Positions 10,078 to 23,322 of a stretch of DNA of 64,000 nt are shown piece after piece. The stretch comes from Lathyrus oleraceus (lineage: Eukaryota; Streptophyta; Magnoliopsida; Fabales; Fabaceae), in assembly GCF_024323335.1 (NCBI RefSeq), contig NC_066581.1, positions 30,438,699-30,502,698 of the forward strand, written 5' to 3'. The notes under the pieces are model-generated. The model had not been told where the DNA came from. It worked only from the letters and a program-made list of their open reading frames with translations, and made no database searches. The number at the start of each line of letters is the position of its first letter. Position 1 is the stretch's first letter. The position numbers and the translations under genes are program-made.

Positions 10078-11593
10078 TGTAAGACCCCAATTTTGACCCT
10101 AAGATCCCTCATGCAATTTCATCATAAGCATAAGCATTGGGATCATACCTTGACATCCTCCTTACCCCTTTTCATTGGGTTTATTTTGGGAGAGATCACC
10201 AAGCACTTTGTGATTATATCATACTTATATTTTATCATTTTTACTAACCAAAATACCAAATATATGTCTTTGTATTTGTCTAACTCTTTTGTAGATAGGG
10301 CATGATCTCATTGATTCATCAAGTTCATATCTAGGGTTTGAGACCCTCATGAACAAAGAGCACAACCAAGAATTGATCCAAGAATGGTTATGAGCATAAT
10401 ATATGAGTCCCAATTATCTCTACATGTTATATTGATCAAGTCTTCTTCAAGAGTTTGAGGGTGATTTGCCTTAGAAACCCTAGTTTGACTGGGTATCTTG
10501 AATAATTTCTCCAATAAGCTATCTCACCAATTGATCAAATTTCTCAAGGGTAACTTCAAATATCATAATATTATGCATATATGATCTACCATGAGCCAAG
10601 AAGGTTAAGAGAATTGGAAATTAGAAAGTTGGTTGATGGTGGTTGGCTAGATGAATTCATCTGATCAAAACTGGGTCTCCCTAGACCCTATCTCCTACAG
10701 TTTTCACCATATGAAAATTCTTCCAAGAGAAAACTTACTATAAATGACATTACAAACAACTTTCATGTTTAGATCTAGAGTTAGTTTTGCTTGGAAAAGC
10801 ATTTTCTGTGTTGAAACATTATAGGTCATTTTGTCTAAACCCTAATTTGAAAGTCAACTTCCCAAGGCCATAACTTGCTCAATTTTTATGATATGAAATA
10901 TTTCCAAGTTTCACAATCAAATTCAATGTGTCTAATTCAACTTTTATGTTTGGAGTGGGAGCTAATTCAACTTTTTTGAGCATGTGATATGAGGTTACAT
11001 TATAGGTCACTTTTGACCTATACCATTGATCATGTGATTTTTCCAAACTTCAAAATTCATAACTCTATCATTTAATATCCAAATGACATGAAATTGGTGA
11101 CCATTTTTCAGGTATTTGAGATAGCTACAACTTTTATGAAGACACCTTTCTCATTTGAAGCTCCCCTAAAACGTTAAGTAAGGTGGAATATTGAGACATA
11201 TGGCTTGACACTTAGAAAATTTTTGACATGTCAAAATTTTACAAACTTCCACCTCAAATTTATCCAAGTTCCAAGATCCAAATGAAAAAGTGTTCAACAT
11301 CAAACTTGTTCCTATAGATCTCATCTTTCCAAAGAGCTAAAATTCATTCATTCTGGACTTGAAATGCATAGGCTGCGCATGGCTTAAACAGGCTGGTATC
11401 ATTTGGCATGGATCAATCTTCAAGCATCAATGTTCATTTGCATTTCAATCTAAGCTAACTTCAAAGCATCTGATCTTCAAATTTGGACCTTCAGCTATCA
11501 TTTCATGGGCCTATGCGCGCCCATGCACCATTGCAGCATCATTTGCCAATTTTGGAAAGTGAAAGTGAGTGTGCAATTATCAACCAATTCAGC

Positions 11594-11601
11594 TATAAAT
11601 A
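11594..11601 (+). promoter_or_regulatory. TATA box of the 3' LTR of A
   Basis: TATAAATA in 'cagctataaatagagcttc', about 1.5 kb into the LTR. LTR3 has almost the same context (15732) and D has it on the minus strand (28085). Confidence 0.7.
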
Positions 11602-12804
11602 GAGCTTCAACTGCTCAGAATTCAGAACCCAATTGCGCCAACTTTGATCCCCCATTGAAGACCCTTCATTTTCAAAGGATAAACCTGATAAATTCATTTG
11701 AATTTGAGCTTGAATCTCCACTGTTTTGGAATTCAATTCTCCAAGAATCCATTGCTTCTAAACCATTTAATCCTTCTCCTGCAAGCAAGTTAAGTGAGTC
11801 CAAGCACAAGCAAGATCAAGATCTATCAAGTTCAGACCTCCATCGAAGATAACTTTTAGAAATTTTAAACTCTTTGATTCTCTCAAGTTCTTGCTCAATT
11901 CTATTGATTCTTTGGTTGTCTGAAGTACTACCAATGTAGGCAAGAAGATTGAGTTGCTTTGAGGTCAAATCGAAGCAACTCAATTCATGTACCTCAAATT
12001 TCAAATCCACACATCTCTTAATATACTTTGAATTGGAATGAATGGAGGTCAGATTCGAGCTCAGTGCCATTTTTTCTTCAAGATCATGTCCTTGTTTTTC
12101 TTTTTGGTGATGGTTCATGTTGACCAGTCCGGTGAGGTTCACCGGGGAAGATGACCGGAGCTCTGGCTCCGACGATGAGGTGTCTTGCATCTGAACCACA
12201 TGATACTTCTCCCACGTTTTAATCTTGAGCGTTTGTTTTAATTACCATTTGTGCAGCGCAGTTGACTAATGTACATGTGGAACACGCGCTAGGGACCATC
12301 AGATCTACCACCTCAATTAATGAGGGAGATCTGATGATCCACGTATTTTAGAATTTCTGAAATTTTATTTTCTTCAATGATTCATATTAAATTCAATATT
12401 GATCCAAAAAATATGGGACTTTCACCAAAAAATATCAACTATTTTTCTCTTTCATATTCTGAATTAAAATTATTTTTTGAATCATTATTAATATTTTTCA
12501 TGATTTAATTGATTTTGCATTTGTTTTTAATTGTTTAAAAATATTTTTAAATGTCCAAAAATTATGAAATTTATTCTCCAAGGTCCTTTGACCTTGTTTG
12601 ACCTATGATAAATCTCATGGCCATTTCTATGGTGTTTTGATGAAATTTTAGGAATTGGACAAAACATATTTGATTAATTGCACTATTTTATTATTTTTTA
12701 ATTTAATAAATGCCATTTAAATTTTGTTGACCAATGGTATTGACTTGTTTGAGTTTGCTTGTTTGTTGTTGGGCCTTGGTCAAAGTTGATTTGACTTTGT
12801 CAAG

Positions 12805-12874
12805 TTAATATCATTGGATTTAGGGGATTGATGGAATGTACATTCCATCTCCCAAAATGAATGACTGATATTAA
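12805..12874 (+). repeat. 70-bp long hairpin in LTR A
   Basis: Outer arms TTAATATCA/TGATATTAA, inner GGG/CCC pairs and a perfect 20-bp palindrome GATGGAATGTACATTCCATC at the tip. It lies about 1.2 kb downstream of the TATA box, so it would be in the transcript. Homologues are at 20376-20451 (B), 26804-26875 (D) and twice in the leader of H. Confidence 0.85.
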
Positions 12875-14195
12875 TTTAATAAAAGTCCTCCTTTGACCAA
12901 TTTGTGATCTCATTCATCCCCTTCCCACTTCATCTCATTCCTCTTCTTCATTCATTCATTTCCATTTGGCCTATGATATCTTAAAGTCCTAATGCTAGTT
13001 GATGGGAAAATTGACATGAGTATGGATGAGATTAGGCCACACCTTTTGCATATTTTGTGTGTGTGGTATGTTTCATGAGCATAGTTCATAATACTATGTC
13101 TCTAACATGCATTAACACCAAAAGTCTATTGCTCAGCCTCAAATAGTTGTGACTTCTACATAAGTCCAATTACGATTGCTTAACATAGCGCTAAATTTGT
13201 GACATAAAAGGCATAAGCATTCTAGTTAGTGAGATTATAAGTCTCCCCTCTTTCATGGTATTGTGTGGAAACTTGGCCTTCTTTCCTTCCTTTAGAAGAT
13301 GTTTTGGTTCAAGGATCCAAGCTTGTGATAAGTGGATTGTGTGTTCTCCAAAGAATGTCTTGAAATGAAAAGCAAAACAAAACTAATTACTAACTTACTA
13401 ACTATTAACTTTTAATTTCAAGCTTTTACTTTAATGCAATTTACTTTTAGCACTCTATTTCATTTGCCATTGTTTATATCATTCTAATTATTTATGTTAA
13501 TGTAATTTTCACTTTGTCCATTTGGACCATATTGTGTGATATATTTTGTTTGTGTATACTTTGTTTGTTTGTGTGGTCTTTGACCATTAATGTACATAAT
13601 AACAACAAAAACCCTATAAAACTTTTTGTGTGGACTGTTGGCTTGATCTTTGGACCAAATGGACTTAGAATTTAGGCAACCTCCTTTGCTAATGGACTTG
13701 GCCAATGCCAAATTTGTTGAAGAACCAAGTGCTTGCAAATTTGAAATTCATCTAATACATCTTTGAAGACCCCTTCTAGTTCATCTGCAACATGATCATT
13801 GTGAAGTTGTTATTTTGAACCTGTGACTTGTGGAATTCATCTGCTACATGGGCTATTTTTAAGAAGGTCATGGAAGGGATAAGCTTGGACGTGGACATCT
13901 TTATTTGAAGCCTTGCTCTTCAAGATAATATAATTGTGCATTTTTGTGTTGCTTGATTCAAAAAGTCCAAGGGAATTCTGGGTTTCTATTGACATACTTG
14001 TCTATTGGATTGCTATCCATTTGGTCAGACCTTTTCAACTCTAAACTTTTAATTTTTTGTGCATAGGATAGTCTCTTCATCTTCTCCCCATTTCATTAAT
14101 TTCAAAATCTCTCCCTCCACTTTAAAAATCTTCTTTGTGCGAACTACTTTTGTTCTAAACTTTGATAACTTTTGCAAAAAGATAGAAACTCTGGC

Positions 14196-14200
14196 CTTAT
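14196..14200. repeat. Left target-site duplication of solo LTR3 (CTTAT)
   Basis: Exact match to CTTAT at 19084-19088. Confidence 0.93.
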
Positions 14201-17200
14201 TGTAAGACCCTAATTTTGACCCTAAGATCCCTCATGGCATCATATCATTTTCTCAATGCATTGCCTCAAGGATCATAGCATGTGTGGCTCCTTAACCCTA
14301 GGGGTGGGACTTCTGTGAGTTGGTTTGAGACCACCAAGCATGCTTGTATTGTATATTATTGCTTTTCTTATTTGTTTACTAACCAAAAGCACAAAAATAT
14401 GTCACTAACTCTTTTTTGTTTTGAAGCTCAAGTAATCATGTGATCCCCTGCTCTTAGGAGGCTCCTATGCTCAATGAAGTGGCTAGATGAAGATGATAAA
14501 AAGCATGACAATGGTCCATAAAGCTCCTAATCGTAATATATGTATCCCAAGTATCTCAATTTTCCAATTTGATCAAGATAACCCAAAGGGCTTGAGGATT
14601 GTTTCCCAAGGAAACCCTAATTCAACTATGCATTGACTATGCCTTGCCCATGAAGCAACCTCAACCTATGATCAAATTTAATCAAGGTAAGTTCTTTAAT
14701 TCATTATTTTATGCATATATGAGCTTATGTGAGTATCCTCAATCATTCATTCATCAAGATTTGAAGTTTGGCCTTGAGAAGTTGACCAGTCAAGTCATCT
14801 GACTAAACTGAGGATCACTGAGACACAACTTGTGATGTGTTTGTCAAATGAACATGACCCCAAGATAAAAAATGTTCTTAAGAACCACATGAACAACTTT
14901 CATGTTCATAAAAAATCAATTTTAAACTTGTAAGGTCATCATTCATTTCAAAACATTATAGGTCATTTTGACTGAAACCCTAATTTTGGGACAACTTCCC
15001 AAGGACCTAACTTCCTTAATTTTTATGATTTTGAGATGATACCAAATGAATTGGGAATCTTAAGATGTCTAATTCAAATTTTATGTTGGACAAAATTTCG
15101 TAATCCTAAAAGAAACACATGTGATAATACAAAACATTATAGGTCACTTTGGACCTAAGTCATTGAATTTGAAAAATGCCCAACTTCAAGTGCCCATAAC
15201 TTTCTCATAGAAAATTCAAATGATGCAAAATTTAAGTTTAAATTGATTATCTTGAAAATACATACAACTTTGATGTTGTAGGTCTTTCAATTTGAGGTTT
15301 TCATCATTTAAACAGAAGGGCTTGAAGTTGCTTGCTTTTGGCAAAAAAATTCAAAGGGAACCTCGACATGTTTTGTACCCTAAACTTCACAGCCAGTTAT
15401 CATAAATTTCCAAACTCCAAATGAATTTTTTCCCAACAAGACTTTTGTTCCTTATTCCAAGAGATTTCCAACCATTACTCACATGACCATGTTTTAGTTT
15501 TCCATGTGGGAGTTTTGAAGAGCTTAATGTTTAGGTGCATTTTTGAATTTCACATCATAACTTGGAATGCAAGCTTGTGCAGCTTCTTGTGCACGTCCAA
15601 TTCAACTACATGTGACTTCAGCATGCATTTCCATTCATTTTTGGGCTTTGCAAGCGCCTGTACAGGCCCATGCATGAAGGATCCAAGTTTCATGCACACG
15701 AGGGAAAACACCACATTGCATCATCTCCAGCTATAAATAGGAGTGCATACTCATTCAAATTGAAACCTGAAGGAGATCTGAAACACTGTTGGATTGAAAC
15801 CACACACTCACCTAAAGGAATTTCAGTTTTCATTTTTCAATTTCAAGCTTGAATTTCAACATTCGTAGTTGATTTTCAAGTCTTAATTCCTTAGCCTTGC
15901 ATCATCATCACATTTCCAGAGCAAGATTGGATCAAAAGCTTGGTGAATTCGTGGTGTTTGAAGCTGTATTTCAGAGGTAGAACCTCAATTTTTCTCGATC
16001 TAGATCTTGCTATATGATGTGAATTTCTCTGGTTTGAACTCTTTTCTGAAGTCCTCAAGCAAGAGGCAGGCCAGTGGTGGTCTTAATTTCATGAATCGTG
16101 CTATTTCAGTTTGTGTACCATAAACTTCCAGCTCGTGTTTCTCCTTAAATAGGAACATTGCTGAGAATCCATGGTTACAGGGGTGATGTACATCACCCCA
16201 ACTTCATTTTGATAACCTACTTTTTCATTTTCATTAACTTTTGAATCCCTGCGCGTGGTGGCTGAAAATAGTTGGCAGGCCGGAGAAGATGGTGGTTTCC
16301 ACCACCATCCCCACGTGGGAGCCTCGAATCCATTGGATTGTGTTCAAATGTTTTAATCGTGGTCTTCCATTGTTATGACTTCTTTTAATTCAATGTGTTG
16401 TGCGTTTGACCAAGGCCTTTCATGCATTCGCGCCTCTGAGCCTTAGGATCTTGGCCACGTCATTTAATGAATGATTCAAGCGCGTTGGTTTTTCCTATTT
16501 TCTTTATTTCTGTTTTAATTTCATTTAATTCACTTTATTTTCAAAAATTCATAATATATTTTATTTGAAGTCACAAAAATATGAGACCAATGCCAAAAAA
16601 ATTCTTGAAAAATCAAATTTCATATTTTAATTTTTAATTATTTTTGTGACTTCATTTAATTATTTTTGTGAATTATTTGGTTTTTAATAGTTTTAATTCA
16701 TTTTAAAATACTTTTTGATATTTAAAAAATCCAAAAATATTTTGTTAACATATATGAATCATGATAAGTCAATGAAAAATAGTCTCATCAATTTCTTAAT
16801 TGATTTGAGATTTATTTGAGAGTTTAATTCATATTGTTTTATTTTATTTGTTTTTAATTGTTTAAAATAGTTACTGATTTCAAAAATTGTTGAAATTTTT
16901 TGTCAAAGCTTGTTTGACCATGTTAGACCTATGAGAATTTAATTGGACTTGTTGAAGTTGATTTGAATTGAATTTGAGGTTTGACCATGTTTTGTTCATT
17001 TTAACTTTGCATTTATTTTAATTTCAAAAATACCAAAAAAATATGTTTGACTTGTTGACTTCTAATCTTCATTTCTCTTCTGTTTAGCATTGGTTGATGA
17101 TGATTTGATTCACTTTTGACCAATTGTGTTTGACACTTTATTTCTCCATCCATTTCATTTCATCTTCATCTTATTTTCTTTTTATTTTGGCCAATGAGTT

Positions 17201-19083
17201 AATGTCTTATGGTTGGTCTTGACATATGAGAGGTTTAACCTTCTTGGATCCAAATCAAACTCAACTTGATCCAAGATCAAGTGAGTTGCTTTGTGTCCAA
17301 GATAGGTTGCTTCTTGGTCAAGCAAAAAACCTAAAGTCCATACAAGGCCTTCCTCCTTTCTTTTGGCATGGCAAGTTTTAGGAACTTGGCTTATTAGTCA
17401 TGATCTCTAACTTGTGTTTATTTGCCAATAGTTTTATTGACCGACCTCAGATAGGTGTGACTACTACATTAGTCCACTTACGATTGCTTAACATAGTGCT
17501 AAATTGTCTCATGACAAACTAACAGAACTATACTAACTACTAACTTTAATTTGAGCCTTTAATTTCTTGCACTTTTCTTTTATGCACTTTATTTCTTGCT
17601 CAATTATTCATATTGCTTTTTACTTTGCTCACTTGAGCACATATTTTATGTTTATGTCATTTTCCTTTTGCTCATTTGAGCTCATTATTGTATATAAATA
17701 TATTGTTGTCTTGTGTTTGTTTTGTGTTTGCATGTGTGAACCCAATGCAAAAAGGAGAAAAGACTTAGAATTAGGACTTACCTATGCTTAAAGGAGTTCA
17801 AGAGAAACTAGGCCTCATGCCTTTAGAATTCTAAACTTGTTGAGGAGTAACTAGGTCTCATGCCTTTAGAATGCTAATCTCAAAGATGACTTCAAATGAC
17901 TTCCTTTCCAAAACTCATTCTTTGTCCATTCCTCTTATTATGTTGTGAACTTTTTGATGTTTGTTCTTGTGTGATAGGGATTCCATCTTGAGATAGTAAG
18001 AAGGACCATTGTCATGAATAGCCAAGTTAAGAGAGACAAGCCAAATGGAGATCTTAGGAGCTTGAATCTAAAATTGTTTGATTGCTTGTTGTTTTCTAAG
18101 TCCAAAGGAAAGAAGCATCTTGAATCATATCTATGATTTCAAGAAAAGGAACTCCAAGGGTTTTATATCTTCTCTTATCTTTGTATGCTTTAGGACTAGC
18201 CCTTCTCTTCCTCTCCTCACTCTAACCCAAGCCAAACTCTTTTTGTGCAAACATTGACATTGTTTTCAAATTAGAAACCTAGGCCTTATGCCTTTGACTT
18301 TTCAAAACCCTTTTCATTAATACTCATTATGAATAAATCCTAATACAACTTTGACTTTATTTTGTAAATACACTTAACTTGTAAATACAACGCACTTCCA
18401 GTTGTTTTTGTAGTTCCAATGGCCATCTTTGTTAAAACCTTTTTCATAAACATTAGTCATAGGTTTAAGTTATCATAGTGGTTGATGTAAACCTCACCTT
18501 ATTCTTAGTGATTGGATTATAAGTCTTCCAAACTTATTATAGGATTAACCCCTCAATAGTATGTTGAAGCTCTCCTCACATGGTGGATTGTTGGTTTAGG
18601 TTGAGTTTTCTCCCTTTGATAACCAAAGACCTTAAGGCTTTTGATCAAATTAATTCACCAATCTTTGAGATTTTTTTACCCAAGAACTACGAGGTTTTGA
18701 TCCTACCTTTGTGATGGTACGTAGGCAATGGGTTCATCCATTCAAACAACAAAATTTGTAAATATAATATATTCTCTTCTCATCCCTCGAATCTTTTGCA
18801 CATATTTTCACAAATACCAACCTACAACACACATTTGCAAAAAGGGTTCCCTTAGAGTACTAAGGATGTTTTGGGTGCGTAAAACCTTCCCATTTCAGAA
18901 CCAACCCCCTTACCTAGATCTCTGACATTTTTATTAGTTTTTGATTTGATAAAACTTCTTACTTGGCTTTTGTTCACTTTTTAGCCTTTCCTTTGGATAA
19001 ATAAAAGTGCGGTGGTGACTCGAAATTGTATGTTTACTTTTGGTTTAGTCAATAAACCTAAAGGTAACGAATACCCCGCTACA
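14201..19083 (+). mobile_element. Solo LTR3 (4883 bp) inside the 3' LTR of A
   Basis: Begins TGTAAGACCCTAATTTTGAC and ends AATACCCCGCTACA, with perfect CTTAT duplications. No coding or internal region is present. The first part is close to LTR A. The last ~500 bp instead resemble G, H and E ('gtaggcaatgggttcatccattcaaac', 'gtgcggtggtgactcg'), so this LTR looks like a mosaic of types. The host LTR text joins directly across the insertion ('ggccttat' to 'gccattgc'). Confidence 0.93.
15732..15739 (+). promoter_or_regulatory. TATA box of solo LTR3
   Basis: TATAAATA in 'ccagctataaataggagtgc', at the same relative place as in LTR A. Confidence 0.7.
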
Positions 19084-19088
19084 CTTAT
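19084..19088. repeat. Right target-site duplication of solo LTR3 (CTTAT)
   Basis: Exact match to 14196-14200. Confidence 0.93.
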
Positions 19089-19312
19089 GCCATTGCATTT
19101 TTAAACTTCTTTTCTTAAATCAAACTTGTAAATAAACTTAACTATACTTGACTTAAACTTTCAAAAAATCCAAAAAGAACTAACTCATTCAAACCATTTT
19201 AGGCCTTTGTGCCTTTCAAGCCTAAATTTTGTTAAAACCAACACACCCACTTTGAAATTTGTAGCACGAACTACGAGGTTTTGATCCCTCATTTTTATGT
19301 TGGTACGTAGGC

Positions 19313-19331
19313 ACAAGACCGAAGGTCTTGT
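19313..19331 (+). repeat. Hairpin ACAAGACC-GAA-GGTCTTGT in LTR A
   Basis: Perfect 8-bp stem with a GAA loop, directly after TACGTAGGC. In LTR B the outer part is ATAAGACC-GAA-GGTCTTAT, a matched pair change. Confidence 0.8.
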
Positions 19332-20375
19332 CAAACACAAAAATATAATTAATGAATTCTTTTCTCATCCTCCCATTCTATTTGTTTGCAAACATCATTT
19401 TGTACAGAATGCATATGCACACAAAAAGGGATCCCTAGGAGTACCTAGGACACTTTGGGTGCTAACACCTTCCCTCTATGTAACCAACCGCCTTACCTGT
19501 GATCTCTGACTTTTATTAGTTTTTATTTGAAAACTTCTTACTTTTTGGGTTTTGTTCGTACTTTTTCCCTTTTCCCTTGGAAACAATGAATGCGCGGTGG
19601 CGACTCTTGTTAATTGATCTCTAGCTTTGTCAATAGCTTGATGATCATGAATTTCCCGCTACAGGATCTTCTATTTTTATGAATGTTTTGGCCAGATCAG
19701 TCTAGTGAGGTCCATCAGATAAGATAACCAGAGCTAGGGCTCCGGTGGTGTGCTGACATCATCCCAGACCATCTAATATAAGCCCTTGGTTTCAATTACC
19801 AATGTTGTTACAGGTTGACTTGGTTGCATCATGGACTACACAAGCGTGGCCATCAGATCTGTCACCTCAATTAATGAGGGAGATCTGATGGCCCTTGTTT
19901 TTCCCTTTTATTTTATTTTCTGATTTTTATTTTAAATAGCTTAATTTTTTTTAATTCATAATAATTACATTTTTAATCCAAAAAATATGGGACTTTCACC
20001 AGAAATCTTTAAACAATTTCATCTTCCATATTTTCAACTAAATTCATTTTTTGTATTATATTTGATATTTTTTGTGAACTAAATAGTTTTTGACTTGTTT
20101 TTAAATATTTTTAAGTACTTTTGACTTTATAAAAATTCCCAAATTCTTTGTCTAAGATCCTTTGACTTTGTTTGATCTAGGATAAATCCGTTGGCTATTT
20201 ATTTGGTGATTTGAAGGGTATTTGAGATTTTTCCCTTTTTAAAATGCATTTTATTTTATTTTTAAATTGATTTTTAGTTGTTTAAATGTTTAAAAATTAT
20301 GTTGAGCCATTTGGTTGACCTTGTGTTGTTTCATCTTCTGTTTGGCCTTGATCATGGTTGGTTTGAACTTCTATT

Positions 20376-20451
20376 TGATCAATATTATTGGATTTAGGGG
20401 GTTGATAAAGTGTACACTTCATCCCTCAACATGAATGGATAGTATTGATCA
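20376..20451 (+). repeat. Long hairpin in LTR B
   Basis: Arms TGATCAATA/TATTGATCA with a central palindrome AAGTGTACACTT. Homologous to the hairpin at 12805-12874, with several bases changed on both arms. Confidence 0.8.
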
Positions 20452-22321
20452 GATGAAATCCCTCCCATGATCAATTTGGGTTTCCATTTCCCTTTGCCTC
20501 TTCATCTGCATCCCTCTTCTTCCCCAATCCATCACTGACCAATGATTTCTCTACAAATCAAATGCTAGTTGATTCATCAATGACCTTATGTCAGATGAAT
20601 CAACATGAGCTTGATTGAGATAGGTCAACCCCATTTTATTTTTGTGTGTGGTATGCTTTAGGAGCTTGGTTCTTTGTACCATGTCTCTAGCATGCATTAA
20701 CACCAATATCTTTATTGCCCGACCTCACATAGTTGTGACTTCTACATAAGTCTAATTACGATTGATTAACACAAAGCTAAATCTGTCCCAAAAGGCATAA
20801 CATTCTTGTAAGTGAGATTGTAAGTCTCCTATTCCTCATGGTATTGTGTGAAGATTTAACCTTTTTTCCATTTGTGAGAGCTAGTCACATACTTGTTGAT
20901 TTATCCAAGTTGGAGCCCTTCTCATAGATGATGTCTTAGTTCATGTCTTTATGCTTGTGAGTGGATGGTTGAGTATTCTCGAAAGAATGACTTAAACAAT
21001 TGAATCCTTCACTAATATTTCACTAACATTACTTTGTTATTTCTTTATCTTTAACTTGATTTACTTAATGCAATTTAAATTTTAGTACCTTTATCATTCA
21101 TTGTCATTTACATTTCATGCAAGTTGTTTATGCTTCAGTCATCTTCACTTTGCTCACTTGAGCCATATTCTTGTGCTTGTATATAGTGTGTGCTTGTGAT
21201 TTTGTTCTGTTTGTGGTCTTAGGACCTTAAAATACCTAATAAAGACAAAAACCCTAAAAAATATGTTGGTGGAGTGTTGGACCTCTGCCTTTGACTTGAT
21301 CTGAGCTCTTGGACTTAGAATAGGAAACATCCTTTAGCTTTGAGGACTTGGACAATGCGATTATTTATGACTGAGTTATCTTGGCCAATGTCATTCATAT
21401 GAGACTAGCCTTGAGACCTCCTATTGGTTTATCTATTATTTTGTCCCTATTTTTAAGTTGTTATTTTAATCTTGTGGTTTATATGTGATGATTGTTTCTA
21501 TGAGTGTGCCACAAGGAATATTTCATCTGATACATTTTGAAGACACTGAAGAATGCTTGCTTTTGGAATACTTGCTTGGATGTTAGCAATCTTTATTTTA
21601 TGCCTCTGATCTTCATATTGATTGCTTGGGTGGTTATGCTTATTGCTTGCTTAAAAGTCCAAAGGAAATGGGTTTCTATCTGACATTCTTGTCTTATGGA
21701 TTGCATCCCATTGTCAGATCTTTTCAACTCTTAACTTTTAATTTTTTTCTAGGATAGTCCCTTCATCTCCTCCCACTTCTTTAATTTTAAAATATCTCCC
21801 TCATTTCAAAACTTTCTTTACTTGTGATTTCAAACTTAGACTTGTTTTAATGGTCAGAAACCTTGGCCTTATGCCATTGAATTTTCAAATAATTTCTTAA
21901 ATAAAATTTGTAAATAAACTTAATCATATTGATTTTAATTTTAAAAGACAAAAAGAACTAACAACCTCATTTAAGCCTTTTGGCCATTTTGTGCCTTTTT
22001 CTTTTAAACTTTTCAAAAAGAGAGCATTTAGGTTTGAGTTATCTTTGATTGAGATATAATTCCCATATTTCCATGGTATTTGATTATAAGTCTTTCCATT
22101 TATTAAAGGGTTAGTGGCATACTTGTTGATTGAATCCAAGTTGGAGCCCTCCATCTTAAATGTTGTCAAGCATTCATTATCTATGGATGTTTGGTTGAGT
22201 ATTCTCCCTTTGATAACAAAAGATCTTTAAGTTTTTGTTAAAATTAATCCACCCATTTCTTTGAAAGTTTTACCATGAACTACAAGGTTTTGATCCCTCA
22301 TTTTTATGCTGGTACGTAGGC

Positions 22322-22340
22322 ATAAGACCGAAGGTCTTAT
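22322..22340 (+). repeat. Hairpin ATAAGACC-GAA-GGTCTTAT in LTR B
   Basis: Perfect 8-bp stem after TACGTAGGC; compare 19313-19331. Confidence 0.8.
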
Positions 22341-22671
22341 CAAACGCAAAATTGTAATTAATGATCTCCTTTCTCATCCCCTCATTCTTTTTTAGCAAAC
22401 ATCATTTTCAACTAAAACACTTGCATATAAAAAAGGGCTCCCTAGGAGTACCTAGGACACTTTGGGTGATAATAACTTCCCTCTGTGTAACCAACCCCCT
22501 TACCTTTAATCTATGAAATTTTATTAGTTTTGATTTGAAAACATCTTATCTTTAGGTTTTGTTCGTACTTTTTTCCCTTTTCCTTTGGAAACAATAAAAG
22601 CGCGGTGGCGACTCTCGTTTTATTTACATTGAGTTAACTAATAGCTCAATGGTCATAAGTTTACCGCTACA

Positions 22672-23322
22672 ACAACAATCACAAACAAGGTCACACAAAG
22701 CACACAAACAAGGTCAAAGGTTCGGTGTCACAAGCATGGAGCCAAGGGTAACAACCAACTCACAATGTATGTACTAAGGATATAATCACCTATAGGACAA
22801 GGTTCTAAAAAGTTCCCAGAGTCATAATTCTATCTTTTGGATATTTTCGGTTTATATGACTACTCGTCAACCAATAATATTCTCAAGAGAAACTCGTCCG
22901 AGTGTAGTATCGCGTAACAAATAATTCAAGTCTACACCTGAATAGCCAGCACACTACATCCTAAAAGGACAAGATGGGTTAAGGGTTCTAAGGTCCTCAA
23001 CTTCTCGGGCTCCTAGGTCAGAAAAAGTAATGCCAACTACGACTACTCGTATGACATCAGTAATCCGAAAAGGGCCTCCACTTAGTGGGGGATATCAAGT
23101 CAGCTTATTAAGGATTAACTTCACATAAGCCAAACATGACTATACCACCCTCCTATCATAAGAGCTCTCAAGTCCGGGTATAGGGCTTATCTCACTACAC
23201 AGAGATCACAAAGCACCAGACAAAATAAATAATAACAAACAACAACAAACATAATATATGCATAAAAACAAGGATATGCTTAACCCACTAGGGACTGATC
23301 CACAACAGAATCGCCACTTTTC
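22672..23322 (-). mobile_element. Leader of minus-strand element C (partial)
   Basis: On the minus strand this follows the 5' LTR of C. It matches the leader of Ogre H in places, for example 'gcgatactacactc...' followed by 'tctcttgagaatat' (H, 60050-60090). It is cut at 22671/22672 by the insertion of LTR B, so ORF1, gag and pol of C are not in the window. No open frame of interest. Confidence 0.75.
23299..23316 (-). promoter_or_regulatory. Primer binding site of element C
   Basis: The minus strand reads TGGCGATTCTGTTGTGGA six bases after the LTR end. It differs at three positions from the site in H (59585-59602), consistent with age. tRNA-Arg is the known primer type for Ogre. Confidence 0.8.

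Larger units (their letters stand above)
10078..19663 (+). mobile_element. 3' LTR of element A, interrupted by solo LTR3
   Basis: Starts TGTAAGACCCCAATTTTGAC right after the polypurine tract and ends TTTCCCGCTACA at 19663. Removing LTR3 (14201-19083) and one duplication copy leaves about 4.7 kb, a normal Ogre LTR length. It holds a TATA box (11594), a long hairpin (12805-12874), a TACGTAGGC hairpin (19313-19331) and a U5 copy of the PBS start (19598-19607). A is itself inserted in LTR B; the predicted target duplication is GGATC at 19664-19668, with the other copy left of the window. Confidence 0.92.
19664..22671 (+). mobile_element. 3' part of plus-strand LTR B (host of element A)
   Basis: Directly after the end of A the sequence continues as the inner part of another LTR, homologous to 12110 onward in LTR A (the 'gatctgatgg' palindrome region, then the long hairpin), and runs to TTTACCGCTACA at 22671. 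The start of B lies left of the window because A and its insertions separate the halves. B ends inside the leader of minus-strand element C; the predicted target duplication is ACAAC at 22672-22676. Solo LTR or 3' LTR of a full element cannot be decided here. Confidence 0.85.

Noticed and set aside
22672..23322. Possible host intergenic DNA between LTR B and the next LTR
   Set aside because: Matches the Ogre leader on the minus strand and ends in a PBS, so it belongs to element C.
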